Positions 8,882-18,094 of a stretch of DNA of 64,000 nucleotides are shown here, piece after piece. The stretch lies in the NCBI GenBank assembly GCA_905176665.1, contig CAJINA010000231.1:31776-95775 (forward strand), given 5' to 3'. The DNA comes from Olavius algarvensis Delta 4 endosymbiont. Lineage in GTDB: Bacteria > Desulfobacterota > Desulfobacteria > Desulfobacterales > CAJINA01. Position 1 is the stretch's first letter, and the number at the start of each line of letters is the position of its first letter. A program made the position numbers and the translations under genes. A model generated the notes under the pieces. It made no database searches. It was not told where the DNA came from and worked only from the letters and a program-made list of their open reading frames with translations.

Positions 8882-9486
8882 TCGCGCCAAACGTTCGCCT
8901 GGGTATAATAGTGTTCAGTCTCGGGCTGGTAGTGAGTCTGGCCGGATGCACCGGCAAATCGCCCAAATCGGATTTCTACACCCTCGGGACCACTCCCGCC
9001 GCGGGACCGGCAGCCCAACTGTCCGCGGACATGGCAATTGCCGTCGGGCCGGTAACGATTCCAGCCGAACTGGACCGCAAACAGATTATCACCCGGGATA
9101 GTGACAATCGAATCAACGTCGCTGAACTCAGCCGTTGGGCCGGCCCTTTGCAAGACAACATCACCGCCGTGCTGACGGCCAACCTGGCCTTGCGCCTGGG
9201 AACCGACAAAGTGGCGCCTCACTACCGTGAAAGCCTGTTTCCCTTCACCCACCAGGTGGTTCTCCACGTCAACCGCTTCGACGGGCATCCCGAAGGCGAG
9301 GTCCTGCTGGATGTTACCTGGAGCGTCAAGCAAAAAGGCAAATCAGCCCCCTTGATCGTCCGCCATTCTGAAATTCGCAAACCGGTGGCCACGCCTGATT
9401 ATACCGGCCTGGTAGCAGCTAAGAGCAGCGCTTTAGCTGATATCAGCCTCCAAATCGCAGAAGCTTTCATAAATTTGGCGCCATAA
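8878..9486 (+). CDS. pqiC: PqiC-like outer-membrane lipoprotein (ABC-type transport auxiliary family)
   Basis: The N-terminus is a lipoprotein signal with lipobox LAGC (Cys at about 24). The body matches the PqiC family by layout: DFYTLGTT near the start, MAIAVGPVTIPAELDRKQIITR and the characteristic NRINVAELSRWAGPLQDNI. PqiC is thought to sit at the outer membrane at the end of the PqiB tunnel. The start ATG overlaps the pqiB stop by four bases (ATGA), showing tight coupling. At 202 residues the length is normal. The absence of a downstream partner in the same operon is consistent with pqiABC ending here. Confidence 0.88.
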   Translation: MIAPNVRLGIIVFSLGLVVSLAGCTGKSPKSDFYTLGTTPAAGPAAQLSADMAIAVGPVTIPAELDRKQIITRDSDNRINVAELSRWAGPLQDNITAVLTANLALRLGTDKVAPHYRESLFPFTHQVVLHVNRFDGHPEGEVLLDVTWSVKQKGKSAPLIVRHSEIRKPVATPDYTGLVAAKSSALADISLQIAEAFINLAP

Positions 9487-9517
9487 CAAAAGTCCCCCTC
9501 GCTAAAAGAGCCGAGCA

Positions 9518-10264
9518 ATGAAAAAAGTCGCGTTAATAACCGGGTCAAGCAGAGGGATTGGTGCGGCAACTGCTTTGCGGTTAGCTTCCGAGGGCTATAA
9601 TATTTGTGTAAACTTTCTAAAAAATAAAAAGATTGCAGAAAAAGTGGTCACCAAGATCTCCGTTCTGGGATCTAAAGCGATAGCCATTCAAGCTGATGTA
9701 TCCGCAGAAGAAGATGTAAAACGACTTTTCAAGGCCATTGATCGCGAAATGGGCCAATTGGATGTATTGGTCAATAACGCCGGCATCCTGTTGCCGCAAA
9801 CACGCGTTGAGTCAATGACCGCCGAACGAATCAATCGGATTTTGACTACGAATGTCACCGGCTATTTTCTTTGCAGCCGGGAAGCAGTAAAAAGGATGTC
9901 GACAAAACACGGGGGTACCGGTGGCGTGATTATCAATGTCTCCTCCGCTGCTGCTCGAATCGGGTCCGGCGGCGAGTATGTGGATTACGCCGCTTCCAAG
10001 GGTGCGATCGATACATTTACGATCGGCCTGGCTAATGAGATCGCCGCAGAAAAAATAAGGGTGAATGGTGTCAGACCCGGTTTCATTTACACCGCCATTC
10101 ACGCCGATGGCGGTGAACCGGATCGGGTGGATCGGATCAAGCATCAACTCCCCTTACTGCGGGGTGGGCAACCGGAAGAGGTTGCCGCCGCCATTGCCTG
10201 GCTCGTGTCGGACGAATCCAGTTATACCACGGGCGCGTTTATAGAAGTTTCCGGCGGAAGGTAG
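9518..10264 (+). CDS. Short-chain dehydrogenase/reductase (FabG/YgfF-like)
   Basis: A classical SDR of 248 residues: cofactor motif TGSSRGIGAA at residues 8-17, NNAG near residue 90, the catalytic serine in NVSSAA, the YAASK Tyr-Lys pair and a PGFIYT segment. The arginine directly after the glycine-rich loop and the N-terminal fold suggest NADP(H). Best resemblance is to the YgfF/glucose-1-dehydrogenase-like branch rather than housekeeping FabG, because of the GGTGGVIINVSS segment. It follows pqiC by 31 bases on the same strand, so it may be co-transcribed, but there is no functional link. The substrate cannot be predicted. Confidence 0.88.
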   Translation: MKKVALITGSSRGIGAATALRLASEGYNICVNFLKNKKIAEKVVTKISVLGSKAIAIQADVSAEEDVKRLFKAIDREMGQLDVLVNNAGILLPQTRVESMTAERINRILTTNVTGYFLCSREAVKRMSTKHGGTGGVIINVSSAAARIGSGGEYVDYAASKGAIDTFTIGLANEIAAEKIRVNGVRPGFIYTAIHADGGEPDRVDRIKHQLPLLRGGQPEEVAAAIAWLVSDESSYTTGAFIEVSGGR

Positions 10265-10333
10265 CTGCCGGGAGATGCCCTGCCCCTATCCCCTTGTTGA
10301 ACAAACCCCACCCGCACCCTGTGTTGCCGGGAT

Positions 10334-11200
10334 TTAGCCTGTACCGCCCACCGCCTTGCCGACTGCAGCCAGAACATACTGCGGCAAGGCAAATGCGCCA
10401 TGATGAATCTCGGGATTATAATAGCGGGTTGCTATTCCGGCTTCCTGGAACCGCTCACTGAGTGTGTCTATCGGAATCCGTCGCAAGGCTGGATCATCCG
10501 TTGCCCAACCGAAGGTCATGCTGCCGCCGACATAGGTTGGAATTGCCGCCGTGAAAAAATGCCAGTCTCTGAAAAGCCCGCGCAGGTAGTTGGCCGTGGC
10601 CTGGACCTCTTCCGGCTGCATGAAGACCACCCCATTCTGGGTGACCAGGATGCCGCCCCGGGTCAAGCAGCGCTTGCAGGCCCGGTAGAAATTTTCACTG
10701 AACAAAGCTTCGCCCGGACCGATCGGGTCGGTGCTGTCGGAAATAATGACATCGAATTGCCGGTCCGTGCTGGAGACAAAATGCAGCCCATCAGCATACA
10801 CCAGCTCTATCCGGGAATCATCGAAGGCCCCCTGTGAGTGATTGGGCAGATGCTGGCGGCAAAGCGCCACGACCTTGCTGTCCAGTTCAACCTGGATCAC
10901 GCTTTGAACACCCCGGTGTTTAAGCACCTCCCGCAGCATGCCGCCGTCCCCGCCGCCGACGATCAGCACCCGGGACACCTGGCCATGGGCCAGGATCGGC
11001 ACGTGCGCCAGCATCTCATGGTAGATAAATTCGTCTTTTTCCGTGGTCTGGATAACCCCGTCGAGTACCATTACCCGCCCAAAGCGGGCATTTCGGAAAA
11101 TCAGCAGGTGCTGGTGATCGGTTTTCTCTTCGAACAGGATTTCATCGACGGTGAAAGCCTGACCGTAAGCGTCATAAAGAGTTTCTCGGAAACGGTTCAT
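10334..11200 (-). CDS. speE: Spermidine synthase
   Basis: Transfers the aminopropyl group of decarboxylated S-adenosylmethionine to putrescine. The sequence follows E. coli SpeE almost block for block: EKTDHQ, the FGRVMVLDGVIQTTEKDEF segment, nucleotide-binding GGGDGGMLREV, the catalytic DSTDPIGPGEALF, and C-terminal YYNPEIHHGAFALPQY. The ATG at 11200 (MNRFRETLYD) gives 289 residues, as in E. coli; the frame is open ten residues further upstream. No speD (decarboxylase) or other polyamine gene is adjacent. Confidence 0.95.
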   Translation of the reverse strand: MNRFRETLYDAYGQAFTVDEILFEEKTDHQHLLIFRNARFGRVMVLDGVIQTTEKDEFIYHEMLAHVPILAHGQVSRVLIVGGGDGGMLREVLKHRGVQSVIQVELDSKVVALCRQHLPNHSQGAFDDSRIELVYADGLHFVSSTDRQFDVIISDSTDPIGPGEALFSENFYRACKRCLTRGGILVTQNGVVFMQPEEVQATANYLRGLFRDWHFFTAAIPTYVGGSMTFGWATDDPALRRIPIDTLSERFQEAGIATRYYNPEIHHGAFALPQYVLAAVGKAVGGTG

Positions 11201-11284
11201 AAGATCACATCCACCCGGCAAGGGCGGCATTTACAAATTCACGCTGGATGCATAAGTTAGTCCACATTGTATCTTCTATACTGA

Positions 11285-11574
11285 ATAGAGGCGATCTCAA
11301 ACATAGGCTTCCGGTACAAGGTCAAGACGGCCGCGAGGTGCCCCCACGGTGCGGGACGTCCCGCTTGATCTATTCCTCAAATGTGGGTCGCAACCAGAGT
11401 TGCCAGCGAAGCCAATGCCTATTGTGGTAAATACGCACCTATTTTGAGGATAGCGCTTACGGTTGCGCCTTACGGCTTGAAAACCGGCACGCCATCTCGC
11501 AACCGAGCGCCCAACGCCGAGATTTATCCGCCTCGGGCTGATTGGGCCAAAAGTTATTTTTGGGGTAGTCGCTA
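11285..11574. repeat. Dispersed palindromic repeat, copy B (long form, with insertion)
   Basis: Left end TAGAGGCGATCTCAAA and right end reading TAGCGACTACCCCAAAAA on the minus strand. The long-form module (GCGGGACGTCCCGCTT, ATCTATTCCTCAA, GTGGGTCGCAACCAGAG) and the family block GAGCGCCCAACGCCGAG are present, plus extra sequence (around 11455-11500) not seen in other copies. The right end supplies the TAG stop codon of tdh at 11572-11574. Confidence 0.8.
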
Positions 11575-12612
11575 GGATTCTTCCCAATTCAAGATAACCT
11601 TCCCAGACATACCCGACCCCATCACATCAAAGGCCTCCTGGAAGTCCGCCACCTTGAAACGGTGGGTGACAATGCTGGAAATGTCCAAGCGGCTTTGGAG
11701 CATGGTAGACATCTTGTACCAGGTCTCGAACATCTCCCGGCCGTAGATTCCTTTCAGAAAAAGCCCCTTGAAAATCACCTGGGTCCAGTCAATGGCGGCC
11801 TCCGAGGGTGGGATGCCCAGCAGGGCAACCTTGCCGCCATAATTCATGCTGACCAGCATATCGCGAAAAGCACCCATGTTGCCCGACATCTCCAGCCCCA
11901 CGTCGAACCCTTCACGCATCCCCAGCTGCGGAATCACATCCGCTACCCTTTCCCGCGTGACGTTGACCACCCGGGTGGCGCCCATTTCCCGGGCCAGATT
12001 CAGGCGGTAGTCGTTGACATCCGTGATCACTACGAAACGGGCTCCCACGTGCCGGGCAATCGCCACCGCCATGATGCCGATCGGGCCGGCGCCCGTAATC
12101 AGGACGTCTTCTCCCACCAAGTCGTAAGAGAGGGTGGTGTGGGTGGCATTTCCCAATGGATCCAGCAGGGAACCGATCTCGTCGTCGATATTGTCAGGGA
12201 GCGGGAACACATTGACCGCCGGAATACTGAGATACTCGGCGAAACAACCGGGGCGGTTAACCCCTACACCGGTGGTGTTGCGGCAAAGGTGACGTTTACC
12301 GGCCCGGCAATTTCGGCAGTGCCCACAGGTGAGGTGCCCTTCGGCCGACACCCGGTCGCCTTCCTTGAGCCCCACGACTTCACTGCCCGCAGCTTCGATC
12401 ACGCCGGCAAACTCGTGCCCGATCGTCATCGGCACGGGGATGGTTTTTTGTGACCACTCGTCCCAGTTATGGATGTGGATATCCGTTCCGCAAATGGCCG
12501 TCTTCTTGATTTTAATGCGGACATCGTTCGGCCCGATATCGGGTACCGGTACCGCGTCCATCCAAATACCGCGTTCGGGTTTGCGTTTGACCAGAGCACG
12601 CATGGTTTTCAT
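11572..12612 (-). CDS. tdh: L-threonine 3-dehydrogenase
   Basis: Zinc-dependent medium-chain dehydrogenase that oxidises L-threonine to 2-amino-3-oxobutyrate with NAD. Visible motifs: catalytic zinc region ICGTDIHIHNWDEW with GHEFAG, structural zinc cysteines CGHCRNCRAGKRHLC, and the Rossmann motif GAGPIGIMAV. The length of 346 fits the family (341 in E. coli). It overlaps the upstream kbl gene by four bases, so both enzymes of threonine-to-glycine cleavage are made together; the product of Tdh is unstable and is passed to Kbl. The stop codon lies in the end of repeat copy B. Confidence 0.96.
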   Translation of the reverse strand: MKTMRALVKRKPERGIWMDAVPVPDIGPNDVRIKIKKTAICGTDIHIHNWDEWSQKTIPVPMTIGHEFAGVIEAAGSEVVGLKEGDRVSAEGHLTCGHCRNCRAGKRHLCRNTTGVGVNRPGCFAEYLSIPAVNVFPLPDNIDDEIGSLLDPLGNATHTTLSYDLVGEDVLITGAGPIGIMAVAIARHVGARFVVITDVNDYRLNLAREMGATRVVNVTRERVADVIPQLGMREGFDVGLEMSGNMGAFRDMLVSMNYGGKVALLGIPPSEAAIDWTQVIFKGLFLKGIYGREMFETWYKMSTMLQSRLDISSIVTHRFKVADFQEAFDVMGSGMSGKVILNWEES

Positions 12613-13799
12613 GGGATAACCTCCAGTTCGCGGCCGACCTTGACAAAAGCCGCCAGGGCCCGATCCAGGTGCTCTTTGGTATGCCCGGCAGACATCTGGG
12701 TCCGGATGCGGGCCTGTCCGCGGGGTACCACGGGAAAACTGAACCCGATTACGTAAATGCCCTCATCAAGCAGGCGGGCCGCCATTTTCTGGGCCAGGAC
12801 CGCGTCCCCGAGCATGACGGGAATGATCGGGTGCTCGCCGGGAACCAGGTCGAAGCCGGCCGCCGTCAGTCCTTCTCGAAAATAGTCGCTGTTGAATTTG
12901 AGGGTTTCGCGCAATTGGCCGCTGGATTCCAGTAAATCCAGGACAGCAATGGATGCCGCCGTGATGACGGGTGCCAGGGTATTGGAAAACAGATAGGGCC
13001 GGGACCGCTGGCGTAACCAGGTCACAATCTCTTTTTTGGCGGCGGTGTACCCGCCGGAGGCCCCGCCGAGGGCCTTGCCCAGCGTGCCGGTTATGATATC
13101 TACCCGCCCCATGACATGGCAGTGCTCATGCGAGCCCCGGCCGTTGGGTCCGGTAAACCCGACCGCATGGGAATCATCCACCATCACGAGGGCCCCGTGC
13201 TTGTCCGCCAGGTCGCAGATGGCCCCTAATTCAGCGATAATTCCGTCCATCGAGAACACCCCGTCGGTGGCAATCAGCTTGAAACGGCAGTCGTCCGCGG
13301 CCTGCAGCTTTGCCTCCAGGTCCACCATGTCGTTGTTGTTGTAACGGTAGCGCCGGACCTTGCACAGGCGCACCCCGTCAATGATGCTGGCATGGTTTAG
13401 GGCATCACTGATCACCGCGTCCTCCGGGCCCAGCAAGGTTTCAAACAGGCCGCCGTTGGCATCGAAACAGGAGCTGTAGAGAATCGTGTCCTCCATCCCC
13501 AAAAAGGTACTGATACGCTGTTCCAATTCCTTGTGGATGTCGAGGGTGCCGCAAATAAAGCGCACCGAAGACATCCCGAAGCCGTATTTTACCAGGGCCC
13601 GCTGCGCTCCGCTGACCAACTCCGGATGGTTGGCCAGTCCCAGGTAGTTGTTCGCACAAAAGTTCAGGACTTCACCGCCGGCCTGTACACTGATGGCTGT
13701 CTGCTGGGGAGAGGTAATGATCCGTTCCGCCTTGAACAGGCCGTCCGCCCGCAACTGAGCGGTCTGCGCGGAGAGATATTCAGAAAGTTCCGTTTTCAT
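12609..13799 (-). CDS. kbl: Glycine C-acetyltransferase (2-amino-3-ketobutyrate CoA ligase)
   Basis: PLP enzyme of the alpha-oxoamine synthase family that splits 2-amino-3-oxobutyrate with CoA into glycine and acetyl-CoA. Key parts: NYLGLANHPE, the CGT segment near IHKELEQRI, the PLP-interacting VDDSHAVGFTGPNGRG, and the Schiff-base lysine in TGTLGKALGGASGG. At 396 residues it matches E. coli Kbl (398). First gene of the kbl-tdh operon; tdh follows with a four-base overlap. Other family members (8-amino-7-oxononanoate or 5-aminolevulinate synthase) are excluded mainly by the tdh partner and overall sequence. Confidence 0.96.
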   Translation of the reverse strand: MKTELSEYLSAQTAQLRADGLFKAERIITSPQQTAISVQAGGEVLNFCANNYLGLANHPELVSGAQRALVKYGFGMSSVRFICGTLDIHKELEQRISTFLGMEDTILYSSCFDANGGLFETLLGPEDAVISDALNHASIIDGVRLCKVRRYRYNNNDMVDLEAKLQAADDCRFKLIATDGVFSMDGIIAELGAICDLADKHGALVMVDDSHAVGFTGPNGRGSHEHCHVMGRVDIITGTLGKALGGASGGYTAAKKEIVTWLRQRSRPYLFSNTLAPVITAASIAVLDLLESSGQLRETLKFNSDYFREGLTAAGFDLVPGEHPIIPVMLGDAVLAQKMAARLLDEGIYVIGFSFPVVPRGQARIRTQMSAGHTKEHLDRALAAFVKVGRELEVIP

Positions 13800-13859
13800 G
13801 GCTGCCCCTTTCCTATGCTTCTATTTCGCTTAGCGTCTTGCGGCCGAAGAGGACCGCGC

Positions 13860-14597
13860 TCAATTTTGCCGGTGTTCCTCCACATGCGCGCTGATAACAC
13901 CGCGAACCATCTCAGCCACCTCGTCCACCGGCAGGTTCGCGAACCGCGCCAAGGGGATCTCTTCCAGAACCTGGATGTGGATAACATGCCGACCGTGAAA
14001 ATTAAGGCTCTTTTTGGGCAGTGCATTCTTCGTCCCGTTTATCACAATGGGCAATATCGGAACTTTCATTTTCTGGGCCAGAGTGAAAGCCCCGTGTTTG
14101 AAGGGTTTGACAATACCGGTACTGGAGCGGGTTCCCTCTGGAAAGAAGAAGACTGAGCTGCCGGCGGCAAGCGTTTTTTCGCAGGCTTTCATCATCTGAG
14201 CAATACTGTCCTTCCGACCGCGCTTAATCTTGATATACCGGTTGAGTACCATATTCCAGCCGATAAAAGGAAGCTTGAAAACAGCAGCCTTGGACACCCA
14301 CTTGAATGGAAAAAACAGCTTGAAGGCCACCAGGATATCGAGCTGGGACTGGTGATTGGAAACGACCATGTAAGTCGCCCCGCGCCGCACCCGGTCCCGC
14401 CCTGACACGGTCACCTGCCAGGCCGGCACCACCCAAAGATACAAGACGGCCCAGAACGAGGTGAACATGTGTAAAGCGACCAGACGTCGGTCGAAACACA
14501 CGGTCAACATCCAGATCGCCAGTGCTACCAGGAAGAAAACGGTGGAGGATGCGCCGATGAAAGCAATAATACTCATGGAGATCAAACGGTTTACCAT
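13860..14597 (-). CDS. plsC: 1-acyl-sn-glycerol-3-phosphate acyltransferase
   Basis: Makes phosphatidic acid from lysophosphatidic acid at the inner membrane. It shows an N-terminal membrane segment (IIAFIGASSTVFFLVALAIW), then the catalytic NHQSQLD (HX4D), the acceptor-binding FFPEGTRSSTG and the proline-rich VPILPIVING block. The 245-residue length is normal. It is 60 bases upstream of kbl on the same strand and could share its transcript, with no obvious metabolic link. It is a second, more canonical member next to the PlsC-like protein at 2638. Confidence 0.93.
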   Translation of the reverse strand: MVNRLISMSIIAFIGASSTVFFLVALAIWMLTVCFDRRLVALHMFTSFWAVLYLWVVPAWQVTVSGRDRVRRGATYMVVSNHQSQLDILVAFKLFFPFKWVSKAAVFKLPFIGWNMVLNRYIKIKRGRKDSIAQMMKACEKTLAAGSSVFFFPEGTRSSTGIVKPFKHGAFTLAQKMKVPILPIVINGTKNALPKKSLNFHGRHVIHIQVLEEIPLARFANLPVDEVAEMVRGVISAHVEEHRQN

Positions 14598-14679
14598 GCC
14601 TGCTCCGCGTCCAGGTTTGAAAATCGGGGTGTGTGTGGATTAGTACCCGCTCACCCTGAAAAATTCAAACGGATTTTTT

Positions 14680-14708
14680 TTGACACGGGTTAAAAATCAG
14701 GTAACATA
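14680..14708 (+). promoter_or_regulatory. Candidate sigma-70 promoter for the PilZ gene
   Basis: TTGACA at 14680-14685 is followed, after 16 or 17 bases, by TAACAT / AACATA. It lies about 90 bases before the PilZ start, in the gap divergent from plsC. Confidence 0.5.
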
Positions 14709-14794
14709 GAAGCTGTCCCCACTCACAGATCTTGAAATAGCTTCTGGTTCATGCTTCCCCCAAAATGAGTCTGCCGACAGGGAGGAAAAGCACC

Positions 14795-15121
14795 ATGGAT
14801 ATGAATGGTCACGCTGAACGTGAAAAAAGAAGTTATATCCGGATTGTCTACCGCCCCGGCAAACGGCCCCGCCTGGATACAAGCAATACGGTTTTCGAGG
14901 TGACCGACATCAGTGAAGGCGGTATCCGCTTTTTGAACAACGCCGACATGGCACTGCCCGAATTCATTAAAGGAATCCTCATCTTTCTCGACGATGAAAC
15001 CATCGACATTGATGGTAAAATCGAATGGCAGCGGAACCACGAAGTCGGTATCAGCCTCAAATACATGATCCCGGCCGCAACCATCGAAAAGGAGCAGCGG
15101 CACATCATTCTCAATTGCTGA
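14795..15121 (+). CDS. PilZ domain protein (candidate c-di-GMP effector)
   Basis: About 108 residues, nearly all one PilZ domain. The c-di-GMP motifs are an arginine-rich start (EREKRSYIRIVYRP) and VTDISEGGIRF, which match the RxxxR and D/NxSxxG signatures. Later strands include IDIDGKIEWQRNHEVGISLKYM. I use the ATG at 14795 because GGGAGGAAAAG precedes it; the frame is open ten residues further upstream. A single-domain PilZ protein normally works by binding a partner; no partner gene adjoins. A terminator follows at 15166. Confidence 0.85.
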   Translation: MDMNGHAEREKRSYIRIVYRPGKRPRLDTSNTVFEVTDISEGGIRFLNNADMALPEFIKGILIFLDDETIDIDGKIEWQRNHEVGISLKYMIPAATIEKEQRHIILNC

Positions 15122-15165
15122 AAACCGCTGGAATGTTTTTTATCCTACCACTGTAGTGCGAGATT

Positions 15166-15191
15166 AAAACCGCGCCCCGCAACGCGGTTTT
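15166..15191 (+). terminator. Rho-independent terminator after the PilZ gene
   Basis: AAAACCGCG and CGCGGTTTT form a perfect nine-base stem around an eight-base loop, 45 bases after the stop codon, followed by a second T run. Confidence 0.8.
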
Positions 15192-15577
15192 GGGCTTTTT
15201 GAAAAAAACCTCCCGCCCCATCCGGCTCTTTCATCAATCTTTTCACTGAATTGGTGCCCGCACCCCTAAAAACTCCAGATATTGACTGAAATTCCAATTG
15301 ACATACCACATATTGTGTGAGAATGATTCAAATACGCAGCAAAGATACCAGCTGTCGGTCGCCTATCTATTTGAACATTTGGCCAATTCCCCGGGCGGTC
15401 CTGGCAGGTATGCTGTTGCCACCTGGCGTTTAATCCATTCAACCTGGGCTATCTAGTTCGGCAACCAACAAAAGGATTTTACAATGAGGGACGGCTATTG
15501 CTCATTTTCAGTTGCTGCCGATGAATGGTATTTATTTTTTAAACTATAGTAAGTGTACCTAAGACAGGGAGCGATGC
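15192..15577. other. Long leader region upstream of nrdJ
   Basis: This 386-base stretch holds no credible gene. It contains TTGACA at 15298 with AATGAT 18 bases later, a possible promoter. In the spacer is the palindrome CACA-TAT-TGTG (15307-15317). I looked for a cobalamin riboswitch, expected for a B12-dependent reductase, and did not find the B12 box. The palindrome is shorter than a proper NrdR box. Confidence 0.4.
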
Positions 15578-18061
15578 ATGGCTTCAAAGCACAAATACCT
15601 CGTGACGGAAGATGGTCCCATCGACCTGCGGACCCACGACTGGGATGACCAGCTTTTCTCGGACCTGCTGGTCAGCGGTAATTCAATCAACCCGCAGCAG
15701 GCGCTGGATGTCAGTCGCTTCATCAAGGACGCAATCAACGACCTGGAAATCAATACCATTACCCTGCCGGTGATCGATGAGGTCCTCAAAGCCAAACTGA
15801 TGGAACTGGGCCTCAAAAAAGTAGCACCGGTCAAGCTGGAAAAATCGCTGTTTATCAGAAACGGATTGGCTCTTTCCGATAACGCCAAAACCGTTCTGGC
15901 CCGGCGCTACCTGAAAAAGGACCTCAAGGGGGAACCCACCGAAACGCCGGCTCAGATGTTTCGCCGCGTGGCCCGGCACATCGCCCGGGCCGAAAAAAAC
16001 TACGGCACGGCCAATGATGTTAAAAAGGCGGAAAACCTTTTTTACGATATCATGACCGATCTCAAGTTCCTGCCCAACTCACCCACGCTGATGAACGCCG
16101 GGCGGCAGCTTGGCCAACTGGCGGCCTGTTTTGTCCTGCCGGTCGAAGACAGCATGGACGGCATCTTCGATTCGCTGAAAAATGCCGCTGCCATTCACAA
16201 GTCGGGGGGCGGGACCGGTTTTTCCTTTTCCCGCCTGCGCCCAAAAAACAGTATGGTGGGCACCACCGGCGGGATCGCATCGGGCCCGGTGTCGTTCATG
16301 AAAATCTTCAACACCGCCACGGAACAGGTCAAACAGGGCGGTACCCGCCGGGGCGCCAACATGGCCATCCTGCGGGTCGATCATCCCGATATCATGGAGT
16401 TCATTTACTGTAAGAAAAAGAACAACGAGTTGAACAATTTTAATATATCGGTCGGGTTGACCGAAAAGTTCATGGAAGCCGTGGTCCAAAAGGAAGATTA
16501 CGACCTCATTAACCCCCAGACCGGCAAAGTGACCGGGCAACTGAATGCCGCCGAGGTGTACCTCTCCCTGGTCACCCAGGCCTGGGGAAATGGAGATCCG
16601 GGCATTGTTTTCCTCGACCGCCTCAATCGAGACAACCCCACGCCGGCCATTGGGGAGATCGAAAGTACCAACCCCTGCGGTGAGCAACCCTTGCTCCCCA
16701 TGGAGGCCTGCAACCTCGGCTCCATAAACCTTTCCAAGTTCATCACGCAGGTGGATGGCAAGCCGGCGATCGATTATGAAGATCTGGGTGCCACCGTAAC
16801 CGCCGCTGTGCGGTTCCTGGACGATACTATCGACCAGTCTAAATACCCGCTGGAAGCCATCGATCAAATGGTCAAAGGCAACCGCAAGATCGGACTGGGG
16901 GTTATGGGTTTTGCCGATCTGCTGTTCCAGTTGAACACTCCTTACAATTCCGAGGAGGCCCTGGCCAAGGCGGAAGAGGTTATGAAATTTGTCCAGGACA
17001 CCTCACACCAGGCCTCGGCAGAGTTGGCCGAGCAGCGCGGCGTTTTCAAGAATTTCAACAAGAGCGTCTTCAAACGCCGTAAAAAAGCTCGCTACCGCAA
17101 CGCGACCACGACAACCATTGCCCCCACCGGAACCTTGAGTATTATCGCCGACTGCTCCAGTGGTGTGGAGCCCCTGTTCGCCCTGAGCTTCGTACGCACG
17201 GTCATGGATAATGATCGCCTGATGGAAGTTAATCCGAACTTTGAAAAGGTGGCCCGGGAACGCGGTTTTTACAGTGACGACCTCATGGATAAGATTGCCG
17301 GCGAAGGCAGCCTGGCGCACATCGATGCGATCCCGGAAGATGTGAAAAAGATTTTCGTCACAGCCCACGACATCTCACCCGAGTGGCACATCCGGATGCA
17401 GGCTGCTTTCCAGAAATATACCGACAACGCCGTTTCCAAGACGGTAAACCTGCCGGGTGAGGCCACCGTGGATGATGTGCAGCGCATTTACGATCTTGCC
17501 TATGAGCTCGATTGCAAAGGCGTCACCATCTACCGGGACGGCAGCAAGGAAAATCAGGTGCTCTCGTTCTCCGACCAGGACAAGGAGACCGATAGTCAGG
17601 CCAAAGTTATCGACCGGCCGGAAACCCTGGAGGGATTTACCACCAAAATGAAAACCGGCCTCGGACAGTTGTACGTCACCGTAACCGAATTCAACGGCCA
17701 CCCTTTCGAGGTCTTTGCGACCATCGGTAAATCGGGCCGGTCTACAGCCGCCAAGGCAGAGGCTATCGGGCGGCTGGTTTCCCTGGCCTTCCGGGCCGGT
17801 GTTAAAGTCAACAAAGTGGTAGATCAACTTACCGGCATCGGCGGTGAACATCCCGTCTTCCAGGAAGGCGGCCTGGTCCTTTCCATCCCCGATGCCATCG
17901 GCCGCGTGCTGCAAAAACGCTACATGGACGATAAGGCTGTGAAGAAAGGTCATGCCGGCGGTGGGTTGATGGGTGAAAAGTGCCCGGAATGCGGCCAGAC
18001 GGTCAGTTTTGAAGAAGGCTGTATGACCTGCCATTTTTGCGGTTTCACCAAGTGTGGATAA
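15578..18061 (+). CDS. nrdJ: Adenosylcobalamin-dependent (class II) ribonucleotide reductase
   Basis: Reduces ribonucleotides to deoxyribonucleotides with a cobalamin-generated thiyl radical, which works with or without oxygen. Of 827 residues, the first 90 look like a degenerate ATP-cone. The barrel follows with LPNSPTLMNAGRQLGQLAACFVLP (given here only by its position near residues 166-189), the radical-site segment NPCGEQPLLPMEACNLGS, and the loop TTTIAPTGTLSIIA. Near residues 685-790 is a TSCPD-type domain, and the end is a zinc-ribbon with CPECG and CHFCG. This architecture is common in NrdJ of deltaproteobacteria. No class I or III reductase genes adjoin. Confidence 0.95.
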   Translation: MASKHKYLVTEDGPIDLRTHDWDDQLFSDLLVSGNSINPQQALDVSRFIKDAINDLEINTITLPVIDEVLKAKLMELGLKKVAPVKLEKSLFIRNGLALSDNAKTVLARRYLKKDLKGEPTETPAQMFRRVARHIARAEKNYGTANDVKKAENLFYDIMTDLKFLPNSPTLMNAGRQLGQLAACFVLPVEDSMDGIFDSLKNAAAIHKSGGGTGFSFSRLRPKNSMVGTTGGIASGPVSFMKIFNTATEQVKQGGTRRGANMAILRVDHPDIMEFIYCKKKNNELNNFNISVGLTEKFMEAVVQKEDYDLINPQTGKVTGQLNAAEVYLSLVTQAWGNGDPGIVFLDRLNRDNPTPAIGEIESTNPCGEQPLLPMEACNLGSINLSKFITQVDGKPAIDYEDLGATVTAAVRFLDDTIDQSKYPLEAIDQMVKGNRKIGLGVMGFADLLFQLNTPYNSEEALAKAEEVMKFVQDTSHQASAELAEQRGVFKNFNKSVFKRRKKARYRNATTTTIAPTGTLSIIADCSSGVEPLFALSFVRTVMDNDRLMEVNPNFEKVARERGFYSDDLMDKIAGEGSLAHIDAIPEDVKKIFVTAHDISPEWHIRMQAAFQKYTDNAVSKTVNLPGEATVDDVQRIYDLAYELDCKGVTIYRDGSKENQVLSFSDQDKETDSQAKVIDRPETLEGFTTKMKTGLGQLYVTVTEFNGHPFEVFATIGKSGRSTAAKAEAIGRLVSLAFRAGVKVNKVVDQLTGIGGEHPVFQEGGLVLSIPDAIGRVLQKRYMDDKAVKKGHAGGGLMGEKCPECGQTVSFEEGCMTCHFCGFTKCG

Positions 18062-18068
18062 ATGTTGC

Positions 18069-18094
18069 CCCCTGCGGACTCAAATCCGCAGGGG
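18069..18094 (+). terminator. Hairpin downstream of nrdJ
   Basis: CCCCTGCGGA and TCCGCAGGGG form a perfect ten-base stem with a six-base loop, seven bases after the nrdJ stop. There is no clear T run, so it may be a Rho-assisted terminator or an mRNA-stabilising end. Confidence 0.6.

Noticed and set aside
15298..15327. NrdR box before nrdJ
   Set aside because: The palindrome CACA-TAT-TGTG is only 11 bases and does not fit the 16-base NrdR consensus, and only one copy is present.
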